Assembly: GCA_023473405.1 (NCBI GenBank)
Contig: JAMCZD010000092.1
Span: 823-14,820 of the forward strand
Source of the DNA: Candidatus Omnitrophota bacterium
GTDB lineage: Bacteria > Verrucomicrobiota > Verrucomicrobiia > Limisphaerales > UBA1319
Length of the DNA stretch: 13,998 bases
Reading direction: 5' to 3'
Shown here: positions 13,587 through 13,998 of the stretch, piece by piece
Layout of the letters: each line of letters opens with the position of its first letter
How positions within the stretch are numbered: position 1 is the first letter of the stretch
Notes under the pieces: model-generated
Seen by the model: the letters and a program-made list of their open reading frames with translations, nothing else
Databases searched by the model: none
Told to the model about the DNA's origin: nothing
Program-made: the position numbers and the translations under genes

Positions 13587-13998
13587 ATGCGAAACGACTC
13601 GATTCATTCACCAGCCGTGAACGCGAAGCATACACGCCGTTTTTCAGCAGCCTTCAGTCCTGGCTTTACCCTGATCGAACTACTGGTGGTCATTGCGATC
13701 ATTGCCATTCTGGCGGGCATGTTATTGCCGGTGCTGGCTACGGCCAAGGAACGGGCACGGCGGACCAATTGCGTGAGCAACCTTCGGCAATTAGGTATCG
13801 CCTCGCTGGTTTACGCCGGTGATAACGATGATAGACTGTTCAATGGTATCCGCGATGGGGGGGTTGATTCATTCCTGATGAGCATTGCCACGACGATGTA
13901 CTTGACTATCAGCAACCAGTTTGGCGACAAGGTGTTCGATTGCCCCAATGTCTATCCGTTCACACTGCCGGGGATCGTCGACCAACCCGGCGGCCGCT
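13587..13998 (+). CDS. Type IV pseudopilin-like protein (prepilin N-terminal methylation motif), 3' end cut
   Basis: The ATG at 13587 opens 137 codons that run off the right edge. A 26-residue basic leader (MRNDSIHSPAVNAKHTRRFS...SPG) ends in glycine before FTLIELLVVIAIIAILAGML; the prepilin peptidase should cut after G26, leaving F27 as the methylated first residue and E31 as the conserved Glu5. The hydrophobic helix is followed by LPVLATAKERARRTNCVSNL and RQLGIASLVYAGDNDDRLFN, the pattern of the many stand-alone pseudopilin/secreted proteins of Verrucomicrobiota, Lentisphaerota and Planctomycetota. These are thought to belong to type II secretion/type IV pilus-like machines or to be anchored surface proteins; the exact role is not known. 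No clear RBS precedes the ATG. The leader contains a possible structured RNA. The start is divergent from the helicase, 212 bp away. Confidence 0.9.
   Translation, partial: MRNDSIHSPAVNAKHTRRFSAAFSPGFTLIELLVVIAIIAILAGMLLPVLATAKERARRTNCVSNLRQLGIASLVYAGDNDDRLFNGIRDGGVDSFLMSIATTMYLTISNQFGDKVFDCPNVYPFTLPGIVDQPGGR

Noticed and set aside
1..13998. tRNA, rRNA, integrase, insertion sequence or defence-system genes
   Set aside because: None was seen on reading both strands. The helicase has Ski2/DUF3516-type features and no defence partner genes next to it.

Overview
The window looks like a chromosomal segment of a GC-rich member of the Verrucomicrobiota, probably near Pedosphaera/Limisphaerales. The evidence is indirect: a pseudopilin with the G|FTLIELLVVIAIIAILAGMLLP start typical of that phylum's large pseudopilin families, an S8 protease, a GH29-like fucosidase next to a UroD-like methyltransferase and an SSS symporter, weak or absent Shine-Dalgarno sites before many genes, and short palindromic boilerplate between genes. 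No phylogenetic marker is present, so this is inference.

Layout. On the minus strand, positions 1-3223 hold a likely three-gene unit in the transcription order alpha-L-fucosidase-like GH29 (exported), UroD/corrinoid-methyltransferase-like protein, and sodium:solute symporter. The symporter is cut by the left edge. A short divergent region of about 130 bp separates this unit from a plus-strand cobalamin-binding radical SAM enzyme (3354-4793). Next comes an unrecognised protein (4969-5784) whose C-terminus is a young 21-bp tandem repeat. Then follow glgC (ADP-glucose synthesis for glycogen, 5988-7295) and a DUF3891-type protein (7371-8150), each with a visible ribosome binding site. A 544-bp gap rich in small palindromes precedes a secreted subtilisin-like protease with a strong RBS (8695-10041). 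A second palindrome-bearing gap leads to an Hsp15/S4-domain RNA-binding protein (10445-10822).

Convergent to that, on the minus strand, is a Ski2-like DEAD/DEAH helicase with a DUF3516-type C-terminal half (10863-13374). Its reading frame is broken at about 11847-11869. The break lies exactly in a 20-bp stretch that is an identical copy of a sequence 403 bp further along the same gene. At the right edge a type IV pseudopilin-like protein (13587 onward, truncated) is preceded by a leader that can fold into a perfectly abutting three-way junction RNA.

The genes do not form one pathway. The left block is plausibly for uptake and cleavage of fucosylated (possibly O-methylated) glycans; the middle is glycogen metabolism; the rest is housekeeping and surface functions. 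The two observations I rate highest are the helicase frame break at the 20-bp repeat and the three-way-junction leader of the pseudopilin gene.
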